Assembly (NCBI RefSeq): GCF_041075285.1
Contig: NZ_CP163512.1
Coordinates: 558,001-622,000, forward strand
Direction: 5' to 3'
Source of the DNA: Providencia rettgeri
Lineage (GTDB): Bacteria > Pseudomonadota > Gammaproteobacteria > Enterobacterales > Enterobacteriaceae
DNA length: 64,000 bases
Every line of letters begins with the position of its first letter. Position 1 is the stretch's first letter. A program made the translations under genes and the position numbers. Below are positions 46,792 through 56,116 of the stretch, in pieces. Under the pieces are notes generated by a model. It did no database searches, was not told the DNA's origin, and worked only from the letters and a program-made list of their open reading frames with translations.

Positions 46792-46843
46792 AAACCCAAA
46801 GTGGGGAAAAGCGTGGTTTTTCTCACTTTGTCAACAACCTCAA
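46792..46843. repeat. Palindromic dispersed repeat, copy 2, between hcp and hcr
   Basis: The stem-loop AAAGTGGGGAAAAGCGTGG continuing to CTCACTTTG matches the one at 17057-17093 in the same orientation, and it is followed by GTCAACAACCTCAA, the reverse complement of the flank seen on the left of copy 1. A further small hairpin (AAAGGG/CCCTTT, 46842-46862) lies just before the hcr ribosome site. The element may tune hcr expression. Confidence 0.6.
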
Positions 46844-46876
46844 AGGGGCTGTAAGTCCCTTTAAAGGAGTTATGCG

Positions 46877-47881
46877 ATGACAGTGCCAAGCAGTTTGTGT
46901 CCAAATAGAATGCAAATTCATTCGATAGTTCAAGAAACATCGGATGTTTGGACGATAAACTTAATCAATCACGATTTTTATATGTATTCGCCAGGTCAAT
47001 ACGCATTAGTGAGTATTAAAAATAGTGATGATGTTATGCGGGCTTACACTCTCTCATCATCACCCGGTCAAAGCCGTTATATTTCAATTACAGTTAGGCG
47101 ATTAGAAGGCGGTGCGGGTTCTAACTGGTTAACTCGTGCAGTAAAACCTGGGGACTACCTTTGGTTATCTGAAGCGCAAGGTGAATTTACTTGTGCGAAT
47201 ATAAAAAGCCAACAATATCTAATGCTTGCAGCCGGCTGTGGTGTGACGCCGATTATGTCAATGACACGTTGGTTGATGGCGAATCAACCTGAAACACATG
47301 TAAAAGTGCTGTTTAATGTGCGAGACGACAAACAGGTGATTTTTGCGCAGGAGTGGCAACAACTCACCCGTACGTATCCGGAACGCTTACAATTATGCAT
47401 TATGGCCGAAACACCGGATAATGGTGAGTTGGCTCAAGGTCGATTAACTGAAGAAAAACTGCAAACATTAGTCCCCGATATTGCTTCACGGGTGGTGATG
47501 ACATGTGGCCCTGTTCCTTACATGAAAAATGCCCAACAATTTGCGGCTAATCTCGGCGTACCTGCCGAACATTTCTTTATGGAACGTTTTTCAACTGAAC
47601 CTGAAGTGGTTGATAGCGAAGATGTGCTAACATTGAAAATTCGCCAACGTTTAACTGATTTTAAAGTACCGGTGGGAATTTCTTTATTATCTGCTTTAGA
47701 ACAAAACAAACAGCCTGTTATTGCTGCATGCCGTGCAGGTGTTTGTGGAAGTTGTAAGACAAAAGTAATCGCGGGTAATTATACAACGACAAGCACTATG
47801 ACATTAACTCCAGCAGAAATTGCTGAGGGATATGTTTTAGCTTGCAGTTGTCAATTACAAGGCGATACTGAAATCGCCTAA
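46877..47881 (+). CDS. hcr: NADH oxidoreductase Hcr
   Basis: Electron donor for Hcp (334 residues). The N-terminal ferredoxin-reductase domain has the FAD motif RAYTLSSSPG near residue 55 and the NAD motif MLAAGCGVTPIMSMTRWL near 115-135. The C-terminal plant-type ferredoxin domain carries the 2Fe-2S cysteines in ACRAGVCGSCKTKV near 284-297 and LACSCQ near 322. AAAGGAG precedes the ATG by six bases. An in-frame-shifted upstream ATG at 46872 opens only a two-codon reading. A hairpin follows. Confidence 0.94.
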   Translation: MTVPSSLCPNRMQIHSIVQETSDVWTINLINHDFYMYSPGQYALVSIKNSDDVMRAYTLSSSPGQSRYISITVRRLEGGAGSNWLTRAVKPGDYLWLSEAQGEFTCANIKSQQYLMLAAGCGVTPIMSMTRWLMANQPETHVKVLFNVRDDKQVIFAQEWQQLTRTYPERLQLCIMAETPDNGELAQGRLTEEKLQTLVPDIASRVVMTCGPVPYMKNAQQFAANLGVPAEHFFMERFSTEPEVVDSEDVLTLKIRQRLTDFKVPVGISLLSALEQNKQPVIAACRAGVCGSCKTKVIAGNYTTTSTMTLTPAEIAEGYVLACSCQLQGDTEIA

Positions 47882-47894
47882 TCAATAATTAGGA

Positions 47895-47937
47895 ATAACA
47901 TACAGCCTTTCTGAGAATTAATTAGGCTGTGTGTTAT
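47895..47937 (+). terminator. Hairpin after hcr
   Basis: ATAACATACAGCCT (47895-47908) and AGGCTGTGTGTTAT (47924-47937) form a 14 bp stem with one wobble. No T-run follows. Confidence 0.5.
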
Positions 47938-47983
47938 CGGAAAAGGATTTTAAAAATTAACTCACCCATAATAAGAGTTAAGT

Positions 47984-48220
47984 TTAATGTTCTACTTGCG
48001 GATTGTTTATAAAATGAACTGATAACTTACTTAATGTGTTAATTGCAGAAACAGCAACTTCTTTATTTGGGTCTTGGCATAAGTCTATGATCCGTATAAT
48101 GGCATCATTATATTCGATCGTTGCTTTAAAATCGCCTAAAGCGGAGATCGCCGCGATTTTGATTTCATCATTTACGCGGTATGTTAGGCTTGTTAACATT
48201 CCAACAATTACTTTATCCAT
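47984..48220 (-). CDS. Small HEAT-repeat-like protein, unrecognised
   Basis: A 78-residue protein that reads as two to three short alpha-helical repeats (VNDEIKIAAISALGDFKA and PNKEVAVSAINTLSKLS), resembling HEAT or PBS-lyase-type helical repeats. There is no signal peptide. The ribosome site is weak. It lies alone between hcr and the AT-rich leader of mgtE. Such small repeat proteins often act by binding another protein; no partner is evident. A genuine gene is likely but not certain. Confidence 0.5.
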   Translation of the reverse strand: MDKVIVGMLTSLTYRVNDEIKIAAISALGDFKATIEYNDAIIRIIDLCQDPNKEVAVSAINTLSKLSVHFINNPQVEH

Positions 48221-48781
48221 AATAAAATTTTCATGGTTAATAAACTTTTAGTTTATTCTAAGATAAATCCAGTAATATTTAATTCCGAATTAAAATAAAA
48301 AATAAAATGAATAAATTGCAAAAAGTGAAAACGGGATGTAATTTGGAATTAAATTTCAACATAAGTAAATTTCCCTACAATTGTGTTTTTTGTTTGTTTT
48401 TTATTTTTATAAAAAATTACAAAATATAATAGTTTTAGAGATTACCCGCACTCATTATGCGAGTTAATATTATATTTAATTATGCAATGGAAGATAAAAA
48501 CATTTAAATGTATACCTGACTCAAAATTCGATAAATATATTGTTATATAACATTAATATTATTAACGATTATTCTAAATGCTATTTTATTATTCTGCATA
48601 ATGAACAGTGATGCAGTTATTAATATGCACGTAATTTTACATTTAGTTACGTTTTGAATTTATATTTAAATAAAACTTAAATAGAACTTAAACGATGCGT
48701 TTTCAATGCGTAAAAAAACGTAGATATAGGGTGGTAATTAATTTCTCAGTGGGTATAATTCGCGCCGCATCCAAAGTGCAG
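48221..48781. other. AT-rich region upstream of the M-box leader
   Basis: Roughly 560 bp without a gene, very AT-rich. A good -10 element TATAAT at 48754-48759 near the end should start the riboswitch transcript at about 48766; no clear -35 is seen, but a TGGG just upstream may act as an extended -10. Confidence 0.6.
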
Positions 48782-48946
48782 TATCTCGTTAGGCGAGGCT
48801 CCTATACAAACATAGGTTACTGATCTGACGACGTCGAGAGACGCCCAAGATTAGGACAGGATATATCGACCGAAGGTATATCCCCATGTAACTTCCTGCT
48901 AAATACAGGATACGTTGTATAGTGCTAAAACCGAGACGAAGAGATA
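48782..48946 (+). promoter_or_regulatory. M-box (ykoK) magnesium riboswitch upstream of mgtE
   Basis: The highly conserved M-box core is readable in order: CGTTAGGCGAGGCTCCTATA, then GGTTACTG, ACGTCGAGAGACGCC, the ACAGGATATATCGACCGAAG arm and AGTGCTAAAAC. The closing helix P1 pairs TATCTC (48782-48787) with GAGATA (48941-48946). The 3' strand of P1 can instead pair as AGAGA (48940-48944) with TCTCT (48957-48961), giving mutually exclusive structures, the expected switch. At high Mg2+ the aptamer should close P1 and reduce mgtE expression. Confidence 0.92.
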
Positions 48947-49024
48947 GCTTTCGCATTCTCTCATCTGGTTTCGCCCCTATGTGAGTACTGTTTGAGTAAC
49001 CAACAGTAACTAGGGACTAAAAAA

Positions 49025-50095
49025 ATGACATTCACTACCCAGAACAAAGCGGGAGCAGTTGCAATTGCTCAATCCGCGATGAAAGACGCACGTCTAAAAG
49101 GCCATAACACTCAACAAGCAAAAATTGATGACGCAACTGTCAGCGCGTATATGAGTCAATCATATTTGCCTGTTTCTGTAGCAGATTCAATTAGTTGTGT
49201 AAAACAAAATCTTATTGAGCATCTTGATGGCGAACAAATCCCCACCTATTTATTTGTTGTCGATAGTGACAATTATTTAAATGGTGTTCTTTCAGTTAAA
49301 TCATTATTAGCATCTGCGGAAGATTTATTGGTGTCAGATATTATGCGCCACAACTATTTCTCCGTTGCGCCAGAACAGTCACGTCATGATGTTTGTGACC
49401 TGATTAATCACAGTGGGTTAGATATGATCCCAGTGGTGCAGTTTGGCAAGCTGATGGGGGTTTTGCGTCCGCAAGATATCGCAGAACTGATTGAAGATGA
49501 GAATACACTGGATGCGCAATTGCAAGGCGCAACCACACCACTTGATGAACCCTATTTAACCACAAGCCCTGTTACTTTATGGCGTAAACGTGTGGTTTGG
49601 TTATTAATGTTGTTTGTGGCAGAAGCGTACACAGGCACAGTATTAAAAGCATTTGAAGAACAGCTCGAAGCGGCAATCTCACTGGCATTCTTTATTCCAC
49701 TGTTAATTGGAACAGGGGGCAACAGTGGAACGCAAATTACCTCAACCTTAGTCCGAGCGATGGCCTTAGGTGAGGTCAGCTTACGTAATTTAGGTACGGT
49801 GTTGAAGAAAGAGGTTTCAACCTCATTTTTAGTCGCCATTACTATCGGGGGGGCCGCCCTGATCCGTGCTTGGATGTTAGGTGTTGGCTATGAAGTGACT
49901 ATCGTGGTGAGCTTAACTATCGTTGCCATCACCATGTGGAGCGCAATTGTTTCTTCAATTATTCCAATGGTTTTGAAGAAATTGAAAGTGGATCCTGCGG
50001 TTGTTTCTGCACCGTTTATCGCTACCTTCATTGATGGAACGGGGTTAATTATTTACTTTGAAATTGCTAAATTAGTGATGACGGAGTTCGCTTAA
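49025..50095 (+). CDS. mgtE: MgtE-type magnesium channel lacking most of the N domain
   Basis: A 356-residue magnesium transporter. Residues about 45-155 are a CBS-domain pair (YMSQSYLPVSVADSI; DIMRHNYFSVAPEQSRHD). From about 185 to the end are five membrane segments with IGTGGNSGTQITSTLVRAM near residue 233 and the pore/selectivity segment PFIATFIDGTGLIIYF near 330-346, whose aspartate binds Mg2+. Typical MgtE is about 450 residues because of a superhelical Mg-sensing N domain; only about 45 residues precede the CBS pair here. The gene is preceded by the M-box riboswitch, which confirms the magnesium role. Confidence 0.88.
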   Translation: MTFTTQNKAGAVAIAQSAMKDARLKGHNTQQAKIDDATVSAYMSQSYLPVSVADSISCVKQNLIEHLDGEQIPTYLFVVDSDNYLNGVLSVKSLLASAEDLLVSDIMRHNYFSVAPEQSRHDVCDLINHSGLDMIPVVQFGKLMGVLRPQDIAELIEDENTLDAQLQGATTPLDEPYLTTSPVTLWRKRVVWLLMLFVAEAYTGTVLKAFEEQLEAAISLAFFIPLLIGTGGNSGTQITSTLVRAMALGEVSLRNLGTVLKKEVSTSFLVAITIGGAALIRAWMLGVGYEVTIVVSLTIVAITMWSAIVSSIIPMVLKKLKVDPAVVSAPFIATFIDGTGLIIYFEIAKLVMTEFA

Positions 50096-50114
50096 GTACA
50101 CACCTCAAACGTGA

Positions 50115-50143
50115 TGCGGCAGGAAAATCAATTTTCTGCCGCA
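50115..50143. terminator. Hairpin at the mgtE-sprT convergent junction
   Basis: TGCGGCAG (50115-50122) and CTGCCGCA (50136-50143) pair, with a further AAAAT/ATTTT pairing in the loop. It overlaps the last codons of sprT. A T-stretch is only present in the loop region. Confidence 0.55.
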
Positions 50144-50661
50144 GCATCAATCCATGTTCCTTGTTTCAAAATTTCCCCACATTGACGACACAAATATTGG
50201 TTTTCACCACGTATCACTTTATTGTGGCGGCGGATGGTTAATTGATGCACGGTTTGGCAAGCGCAGTGATAGGCAAATGTTTTACTTTTGACCGTTGAAA
50301 CAGCAAAGTTGTGCGTACGTTTTGCATCAACCTCCAGCACCTGTTGCATCATCCATTTCCATTCCTTGCCATGGGGAGCTATCCCTTTGCGACCAAATAC
50401 ATGATAAACCAACAAATGTGCTAGCTCATGAGGAATGACCTCATCGATAAATCTCACTGTATTTTCAATGAGTAATGTCGGATTTAGACGAATTTCCCAC
50501 TCTTTTAGGTAGGCACTACCCGCGGTAGTACCTCGTTGTTTATAGTTAACAACAGGTTCTGGAAACGTCTGTTCCAGCTTTTGTTCCGCTAGAGCCAGTT
50601 TTTCGCGTAAAACTTGCATAACTTGTTGTTGTAGGAAAATGGGGACTCGAATAATTTTCAT
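50128..50661 (-). CDS. sprT: SprT-family zinc metalloprotease-like protein
   Basis: A 177-residue cytoplasmic protein. The zinc motif HELAH occupies residues 78-82 with a later histidine in the helix, and a C-terminal zinc-ribbon-like part has CAC near 136-138 and CRQC near 160-163. It resembles the SprT/Spartan-like domain that acts on DNA-protein cross-links, although the function of bacterial SprT is not settled. The divergent neighbour is the sulfur-responsive regulator. Confidence 0.88.
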   Translation of the reverse strand: MKIIRVPIFLQQQVMQVLREKLALAEQKLEQTFPEPVVNYKQRGTTAGSAYLKEWEIRLNPTLLIENTVRFIDEVIPHELAHLLVYHVFGRKGIAPHGKEWKWMMQQVLEVDAKRTHNFAVSTVKSKTFAYHCACQTVHQLTIRRHNKVIRGENQYLCRQCGEILKQGTWIDAAAEN

Positions 50662-50704
50662 AGACTAAGAATACGCGATGCAGGTACTCTCAAACAAGGA
50701 ATAA

Positions 50705-50733
50705 TTGACACTCATTATATTAAATAATATATT
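50705..50733 (+). promoter_or_regulatory. Promoter with overlapping palindromic operator for the sulfur operon
   Basis: TTGACA (50705-50710), a 17 bp spacer and TATATT (50728-50733) form a strong sigma-70 promoter. The palindrome TATATTA-AA-TAATATA (50716-50731) covers the spacer and the -10, so a repressor bound there would block RNA polymerase. The ArsR-type regulator encoded just downstream is the obvious candidate. Confidence 0.7.
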
Positions 50734-50770
50734 GTATTTATGTATAATATTGTGAACTATAAGTGAGTAT

Positions 50771-51097
50771 ATGAATAATCTCGCCTCTGAACAACAGCTG
50801 TTGGCTATGAAACAGGCTGCATCACAAACAGCATCCTTATTAAAAACACTAGGTAATCCAGATAGATTGATTTTATTGTGCCAATTGACACAAGGGGAAG
50901 CTTGCGTCAGTGATTTGGAACAGCAGCTTGGTATTCAACAACCGACACTCTCCCAGCAGCTTACCGTGTTGCGTAACGATGGGCTGGTGAAAACTCGCCG
51001 TGATGGCAAACGCATTTATTATGCGATTGCAGATGAAAAATTATTTACATTACTCAATACGTTATATCAACTTTACTGCCCTGTACAGGAGAAATAA
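50771..51097 (+). CDS. ArsR-family sulfur-responsive repressor, BigR/YgaV-like
   Basis: A 108-residue winged-helix repressor. The recognition helix region is QQPTLSQQLTVLRNDGLVKTRR. Two cysteines, C45 in GEACVSDL and C103 in LYCPVQEK, match the pair that forms a disulfide or polysulfide bridge in BigR, SqrR and YgaV, so it probably senses reactive sulfur species rather than metals (a third cysteine, C37, is also present). It is followed after one base by two YeeE/YedE transporters and probably represses its own promoter. Confidence 0.82.
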   Translation: MNNLASEQQLLAMKQAASQTASLLKTLGNPDRLILLCQLTQGEACVSDLEQQLGIQQPTLSQQLTVLRNDGLVKTRRDGKRIYYAIADEKLFTLLNTLYQLYCPVQEK

Positions 51098-51098
51098 G

Positions 51099-51536
51099 AT
51101 GACCATTGATTGGCTAAATTTCACCCCCGGATCGGCAGCAATTGGCGGAATATTTATTGGTGTGGCGGCGGCAATTTTACTGATTTTTAACGGCCGAATT
51201 GCTGGAATTAGCGGCATTTTAGGGGGGATTCTAAAACCCACTAAAGGGGATACCGCGTGGAAGGTTGCATTTATTTTAGGCATTATTATTTCGCCAATTC
51301 TATTTGCGTGGTTGGCTTACACGCCAGAAGTCACAATTGCTGCGAGCACAGCGGTTTTGATCATTGCAGGTCTATTGGTTGGTTTCGGCACTCGCTTAGG
51401 GAGTGGTTGCACAAGTGGACACGGCATTTGTGGTATGGCACGTTTTTCCCGTCGCTCAATCGTGGCTGTGTTGATTTTTATGGTGGTTGCTTTTGCCACT
51501 GTCGCGATTTCTCATCATTTTGGGTTAGGGGGATAA
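51099..51536 (+). CDS. YeeE/YedE-family sulfur-compound transporter subunit, PmpA-like
   Basis: A 145-residue membrane protein with four hydrophobic segments. The family motif GSGCTSGHGICGMARFSRRS, near residues 104-123, contains the cysteines used in moving thiosulfate or sulfide-type compounds. It starts two bases after the repressor stop (TAAGATG), so translation is coupled. The next gene is its partner half. Import of sulfur compounds is the known activity of the family (TsuA-like). Confidence 0.85.
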   Translation: MTIDWLNFTPGSAAIGGIFIGVAAAILLIFNGRIAGISGILGGILKPTKGDTAWKVAFILGIIISPILFAWLAYTPEVTIAASTAVLIIAGLLVGFGTRLGSGCTSGHGICGMARFSRRSIVAVLIFMVVAFATVAISHHFGLGG

Positions 51537-51540
51537 ACGG

Positions 51541-51951
51541 ATGCCCATTCTTATTGCCTTAATTTCCGGTTTATTGTTTGGTTTGGGGCTGATTATTGCG
51601 GGAATGGGAAATCCTGCAAAAATTTTATCTTTCTTAGATATTACAGGAAATTGGGATCCTTCATTGTTGGTCACTATGGCAGTTGCAATGGTGATCAGTG
51701 GAATTTCCTATATCTTAGTTAAAAAGCGTCGTGTCAGTATGCTAAATTGCCCATTACAGATTCCAACTAATCAAAAAATAGACAAAAAGTTAGTCATAGG
51801 TAGTGCATTATTTGGACTAGGTTGGGGACTTGCCGGGATTTGTCCAGGGCCTGCTTTATTATTGACTGGGTTAGGGATCTCCCAAGGAATAATTTTTACA
51901 CTGGCAATGGTTGCTGGAATGTCAATGTACCAATTTAGTCAGAAATCATAA
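51541..51951 (+). CDS. YeeE/YedE-family sulfur-compound transporter subunit, PmpB-like
   Basis: A 136-residue membrane protein that pairs with PmpA. Hydrophobic segments lie at about residues 1-25, 35-58, 85-105 and 110-130, and the conserved GICPGPALLLTGLG near residue 99-112 carries a cysteine likely in the pore. It is the last gene of the operon and shares a terminator with metK. Confidence 0.83.
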   Translation: MPILIALISGLLFGLGLIIAGMGNPAKILSFLDITGNWDPSLLVTMAVAMVISGISYILVKKRRVSMLNCPLQIPTNQKIDKKLVIGSALFGLGWGLAGICPGPALLLTGLGISQGIIFTLAMVAGMSMYQFSQKS

Positions 51952-51960
51952 GCAATAAAA

Positions 51961-51980
51961 AACCCATCTCAAGGACGGGT
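51961..51980. terminator. Bidirectional terminator between pmpB-like gene and metK
   Basis: AACCCATC and GACGGGTT pair around TCAAG... with one A-C mismatch, with T-run on the plus side and A-run on the minus side. It lies between two convergent genes. Confidence 0.75.
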
Positions 51981-52008
51981 TTTTATATAATACAATGTAT
52001 TAAATGTA

Positions 52009-53160
52009 TTACAGACCAGCGGCGTCGCGTAAAGCTTCCGCTTTGTCAGTTTTTTCCCAAGGGAATTGGGGACGACCAAAATGACCGTAAGATGCCGTTT
52101 GCTGATAAATTGGGTGTAATAGGTCAAGCATATTAATCAACCCATAAGGGCGTAAATCAAAGAACTCACGCACTAATTGGATCAGCAGAGACTCGTCAAC
52201 TTTGCCAGTACCAAAGGTTTCCACCATAATCGAGGTTGGCTCAGCAACACCAATGGCATAAGACACTTGGATTTCACAGCGATCAGCCAGACCCGCAGCA
52301 ACAATATTTTTTGCCACATAGCGAGCTGCATATGCTGCAGAACGGTCAACTTTCGATGGATCTTTACCCGAGAACGCACCGCCACCATGGCGCGCCATGC
52401 CGCCGTAAGTATCAACGATAATTTTACGACCGGTTAAACCGCAGTCACCCATTGGCCCACCGATAACAAAACGCCCTGTTGGGTTAATAAAGTATTTAGT
52501 TTCTTTTGATAACCACTGCGCTGGCAGAACCGGTTTGATGATTTCTTCCATCACCGCTTCATGTAGCGCTTTTTGCTCAATATCTTCAGAATGCTGAGTA
52601 GATAAAACAACGGCATCAATACCAACAATCTTGTTGTTATCGTATTTGAATGTTACTTGGCTTTTAGCGTCTGGACGTAACCATGGCAATGCACCATTTT
52701 TACGTACTTCCGCTTGGCGTTGAACTAAACGATGTGCATAAGTGATTGGTGCAGGCATAAGCACATCAGTTTCATTGGTTGCATAACCAAACATCAGGCC
52801 TTGGTCGCCCGCACCCTGCTCTGAGGGGTCGGTACGATCAACACCTTGGTTGATATCCGGGGATTGTTTACCAATAGCGCTTAAAACAGCACAAGAATTG
52901 GCATCAAAGCCCATATCTGAGCTGGTGTAACCGATTTCGCGAACAGTCTTGCGTGTGATTTCTTCAATATCAACCCAAGCGCTGGTAGTGATTTCTCCCC
53001 CAACCATTACCATACCTGTTTTGACGTAGGTTTCGCAGGCAACGCGAGCTTTTGGGTCTTGTTCAAGAATAGCATCAAGCACTGCATCGGAGATTTGATC
53101 CGCAATTTTATCTGGATGCCCTTCTGATACAGACTCAGAAGTAAAGAGGTGTGTAGCCAT
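52009..53160 (-). CDS. metK: S-adenosylmethionine synthetase MetK
   Basis: Makes S-adenosylmethionine from methionine and ATP (383 residues, normal length). Conserved segments are [20 protein letters not shown] at residues 5-24, [12 protein letters not shown] near 117-128 (the ATP-binding hexapeptide region) and the [19 protein letters not shown] loop near 260-278 that binds phosphate. Upstream, MetJ-type boxes lie at 53198-53221. The 920 bp gap to speA follows. Confidence 0.97.
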   Translation of the reverse strand: MATHLFTSESVSEGHPDKIADQISDAVLDAILEQDPKARVACETYVKTGMVMVGGEITTSAWVDIEEITRKTVREIGYTSSDMGFDANSCAVLSAIGKQSPDINQGVDRTDPSEQGAGDQGLMFGYATNETDVLMPAPITYAHRLVQRQAEVRKNGALPWLRPDAKSQVTFKYDNNKIVGIDAVVLSTQHSEDIEQKALHEAVMEEIIKPVLPAQWLSKETKYFINPTGRFVIGGPMGDCGLTGRKIIVDTYGGMARHGGGAFSGKDPSKVDRSAAYAARYVAKNIVAAGLADRCEIQVSYAIGVAEPTSIMVETFGTGKVDESLLIQLVREFFDLRPYGLINMLDLLHPIYQQTASYGHFGRPQFPWEKTDKAEALRDAAGL

Positions 53161-54079
53161 GAGATAAATACCTTAAGAATTCGCAGAATTTATAGTTGGA
53201 TGTTTTAACATCTAGACGGCTATTCTAGCCCTATGCGGTAAAAATTTCTACCTGTATTTATACAAAAAACGAATGGAGACAAAAATAGTCTTTCTCAGCT
53301 TAGGTAAAAGTCCTAATAACAGGTCATAAAGCATGCAAAGTCTCTGTAAATCATAAGAAAAAAGGCATTTTATCTTATTTGGCTTTTTCATGACTTCAGG
53401 CCTTATCGGCTCAACGAAAGCGTCTTTATGAGTCAATATTTGTTAGTGACCTTACGATGATTAATGCTAATACTTTCCAACAAGAATTATCGTGTTTAAA
53501 GTTTTATCTTAATTTAAGCATTTTGGTTTTGCTTTTTGAGCCCAATAGATGTATAAACTGCGACCGTAACGGATGGTTGTTTTTTCCCGTTATATACCAG
53601 TAGGGCAAAATAAAGCACCTACTATCTATCAGGAATGTTTATAACCTTTTGAATTTCAATAAAAACACAAGGTGATATAGCTTAAATCAACAGGTCAACC
53701 TGCCAAAATAGCGCTACAACATTGAAATTTGAAAGGGCTAAACAGTTATATTGGGGGTTAATGGGTAATGATCCATAATCTACTGAATAACAGTATCCAA
53801 CCGTCATATGCGGATCGCCGCGTGACTTTGGCGTTTACTTTCCTGTCATTTTTTACTTCATCACGAAGTTACCGTCACATCTTTAATACACCTTCGAGGC
53901 TGAGTCATTAATTTGTCAGCTTAAGGTCGTATATTGTCACTGTTTAGAATTCTAAGCACTTTTTATTAAAATCTGAGTATTGCTGTTTCCCCAACATAAC
54001 TGCTTGGCAGTGCTATGTCTTTATTAGCATGTAGCAGGAAGGAAAATGCGCCACTCACCCCTCCATACAGGAGTTTATT
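53161..54079. other. Intergenic region between metK and speA
   Basis: About 920 bp without a supported gene; a 62-codon reading on the minus strand at 53248-53436 shows no ribosome site or family. MetJ boxes lie near metK. Closer to speA (53700-54079) the sequence is less AT-rich and contains GGAAGGAAAATGCGCC and a good AGGAG site for speA, so a long speA leader is likely. Confidence 0.5.
53198..53221 (-). promoter_or_regulatory. MetJ operator (three tandem met boxes) upstream of metK
   Basis: Read on the metK strand, AGCCGTCT-AGATGTTA-AAACATCC are three consecutive 8 bp units matching AGACGTCT at 7, 5 and 5 of 8 positions. MetJ binds tandem boxes of this kind, so repression by S-adenosylmethionine is likely. 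Confidence 0.6.
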
Positions 54080-55984
54080 ATGAATGATAATATCGCACGC
54101 AAAATGCATCAGACCTATAACATTGCGTATTGGGGCGGTAGTTACTATCAGGTGAATGAGCGCGGAAATGTCTGTGTTTGCCCAAACCCTGAAAACCCTG
54201 ATACCTTTGTTGATTTAGCTGAATTAGTGAATCAGGTCAAAGAAGAGCAACAGCACTTGCGTTTACCCGCACTGTTCTGTTTTCCACAAATCTTACAGCA
54301 TCGTCTGCGTTCAATTAATGCCGCATTTAGACGTGCGCGAGAGTCCTATGGCTATAAAGGCGACTACTTTTTGGTTTACCCCATTAAGGTTAATCAGCAG
54401 CGTCGTGTGATTGAGTCATTGGTCAATTCGGGAGAGCCATTAGGGCTCGAAGCGGGTTCTAAAGCAGAACTTATGGCGGTTTTAGCGAATGCAGGTCGTA
54501 CTCGTACGGTTATTGTCTGCAATGGCTATAAAGACCGTGAGTATATTCGTTTAGCCTTAATTGGGGAAAAATTGGGTCACAAGGTTTACCTTGTGATCGA
54601 AAAAATGTCCGAAATTGAGATGGTGTTAAAAGAAGCGGAAAGCTTGAATGTGACACCACGTTTAGGTGTGCGCGCACGTTTGGCCTCTCAAGGTTCTGGC
54701 AAATGGCAAGCAAGTGGTGGTGAGAAATCAAAATTTGGTTTGGCGGCAACGCAGGTACTGCAATTGGTGGAAATTTTACGTAATGCGGATCGCTTAGATA
54801 GCCTGCAATTACTGCATTTCCATTTAGGCTCGCAAATGGCCAATATTCGCGATATTGCTACTGGTGTTCGTGAATCTGCCCGTTTCTATGTGGAATTACA
54901 CCGCTTAGGCGTTAATATCCAATGTTTTGACGTGGGTGGTGGTTTGGGGGTTGACTATGAAGGAACGCGTTCTCAATCTGATTGTTCCGTTAACTATGGC
55001 TTGAACGAGTACGCAAATAACGTGATTTGGGCGATTGGGGATGCATGTGAAGAATTTGACCTTCCACACCCAACGGTGATCACTGAATCTGGTCGTGCAT
55101 TAACCGCACACCATACGGTACTGGTCTCTAATGTTATCGGTGTTGAGCGCAACGAATTTACCAAAACGTCCCCCCCAGCCGAAGACGCACCGCGTTCGCT
55201 GGTATCGTTGTGGGAAACGTGGGAATCCATGCAGCATCAAGGGAATAGCCGTTCTCTGCGTGAATGGTTACATGACAGCCAGTTCGACTTGCAAGAGGCC
55301 CATACCCAGTACGCTCACGGGGTTCTTGATTTAACCCAGCGTGCATGGGCTGAGGAATTGTACCTCAATATTTGCCGTCGTATTCAGCAAGACTTAGATC
55401 CCAGCAACCGTGCTCACCGCCCGATTATCGATGAACTACAAGAGCGCATGGCAGATAAATTTTATGTGAATTTTTCATTATTCCAATCTCTGCCTGATTC
55501 ATGGGGTATTGACCAAGTTTTCCCAGTATTACCGATTGAAGGCTTAGATAAACCGTTAGACCGCCGTGCAGTGCTATTGGATATCACTTGTGACTCCGAC
55601 GGGATCATCGACCATTATGTCGACGGTGACGGTGTGGAAACTACCATGCCAATGCCAGCCTATGATCCTGAAAATCCGCCAATGATTGGCTTCTTTATGA
55701 TAGGGGCTTACCAAGAAATCTTAGGCAACATGCACAACCTATTCGGTGACACCGCAGCAATTGATGTCTGGGTCGACAGCCAAGGTAATATTCGCTACCT
55801 GCAAAGTGAAGAGGGCGACTCAGTGGCAGATATGCTGCAATACGTCAAACTGGTGCCAGAAGTACTGTTAGACAGCTTTACGGAGCAAGTTAAAGGTACA
55901 GGTCTGAGTGAGCAGTTGCAAAAAGACTTTGTAGCAGAATTTGAAAATGGACTGTATGGTTATACTTATTTAGAAGACGAATAA
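54080..55984 (+). CDS. speA: Biosynthetic arginine decarboxylase SpeA
   Basis: PLP enzyme converting arginine to agmatine, the first step of the alternative putrescine route (634 residues, slightly shorter at the N-terminus than the 658-residue E. coli protein). Conserved segments include [18 protein letters not shown] with the PLP lysine near residue 103, HFHLGSQ near 250, and the tail [11 protein letters not shown], identical to that of E. coli. AGGAG precedes the ATG. An ERIC repeat begins within the stop codon. speB follows, 450 bp downstream. Confidence 0.96.
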   Translation: MNDNIARKMHQTYNIAYWGGSYYQVNERGNVCVCPNPENPDTFVDLAELVNQVKEEQQHLRLPALFCFPQILQHRLRSINAAFRRARESYGYKGDYFLVYPIKVNQQRRVIESLVNSGEPLGLEAGSKAELMAVLANAGRTRTVIVCNGYKDREYIRLALIGEKLGHKVYLVIEKMSEIEMVLKEAESLNVTPRLGVRARLASQGSGKWQASGGEKSKFGLAATQVLQLVEILRNADRLDSLQLLHFHLGSQMANIRDIATGVRESARFYVELHRLGVNIQCFDVGGGLGVDYEGTRSQSDCSVNYGLNEYANNVIWAIGDACEEFDLPHPTVITESGRALTAHHTVLVSNVIGVERNEFTKTSPPAEDAPRSLVSLWETWESMQHQGNSRSLREWLHDSQFDLQEAHTQYAHGVLDLTQRAWAEELYLNICRRIQQDLDPSNRAHRPIIDELQERMADKFYVNFSLFQSLPDSWGIDQVFPVLPIEGLDKPLDRRAVLLDITCDSDGIIDHYVDGDGVETTMPMPAYDPENPPMIGFFMIGAYQEILGNMHNLFGDTAAIDVWVDSQGNIRYLQSEEGDSVADMLQYVKLVPEVLLDSFTEQVKGTGLSEQLQKDFVAEFENGLYGYTYLEDE

Positions 55985-56116
55985 ATGCGCGTCATATTTC
56001 GCACTGTCGCGTTGTTGGCTGCATTTGCCAACCCTAGTCACATACTGGTAAATGCGCGTCATATTTCGCACTGTCGCGTTGTTGGCTGCATTCGCCAACC
56101 CTAGTCACATACTGGT
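55982..56116. repeat. Tandem duplication of the left part of an ERIC element
   Basis: A 68 bp direct repeat (55982-56049 and 56049-56116) with a single mismatch (TTTGCC versus TTCGCC), starting at the speA stop codon. It is the left half of the ERIC-type element described next, so the first copy is a truncated ERIC produced by tandem duplication. Confidence 0.85.

Noticed and set aside
53248..53436. 62-codon minus-strand frame between metK and speA
   Set aside because: No ribosome site, no family and no conserved features; composition like the surrounding spacer.
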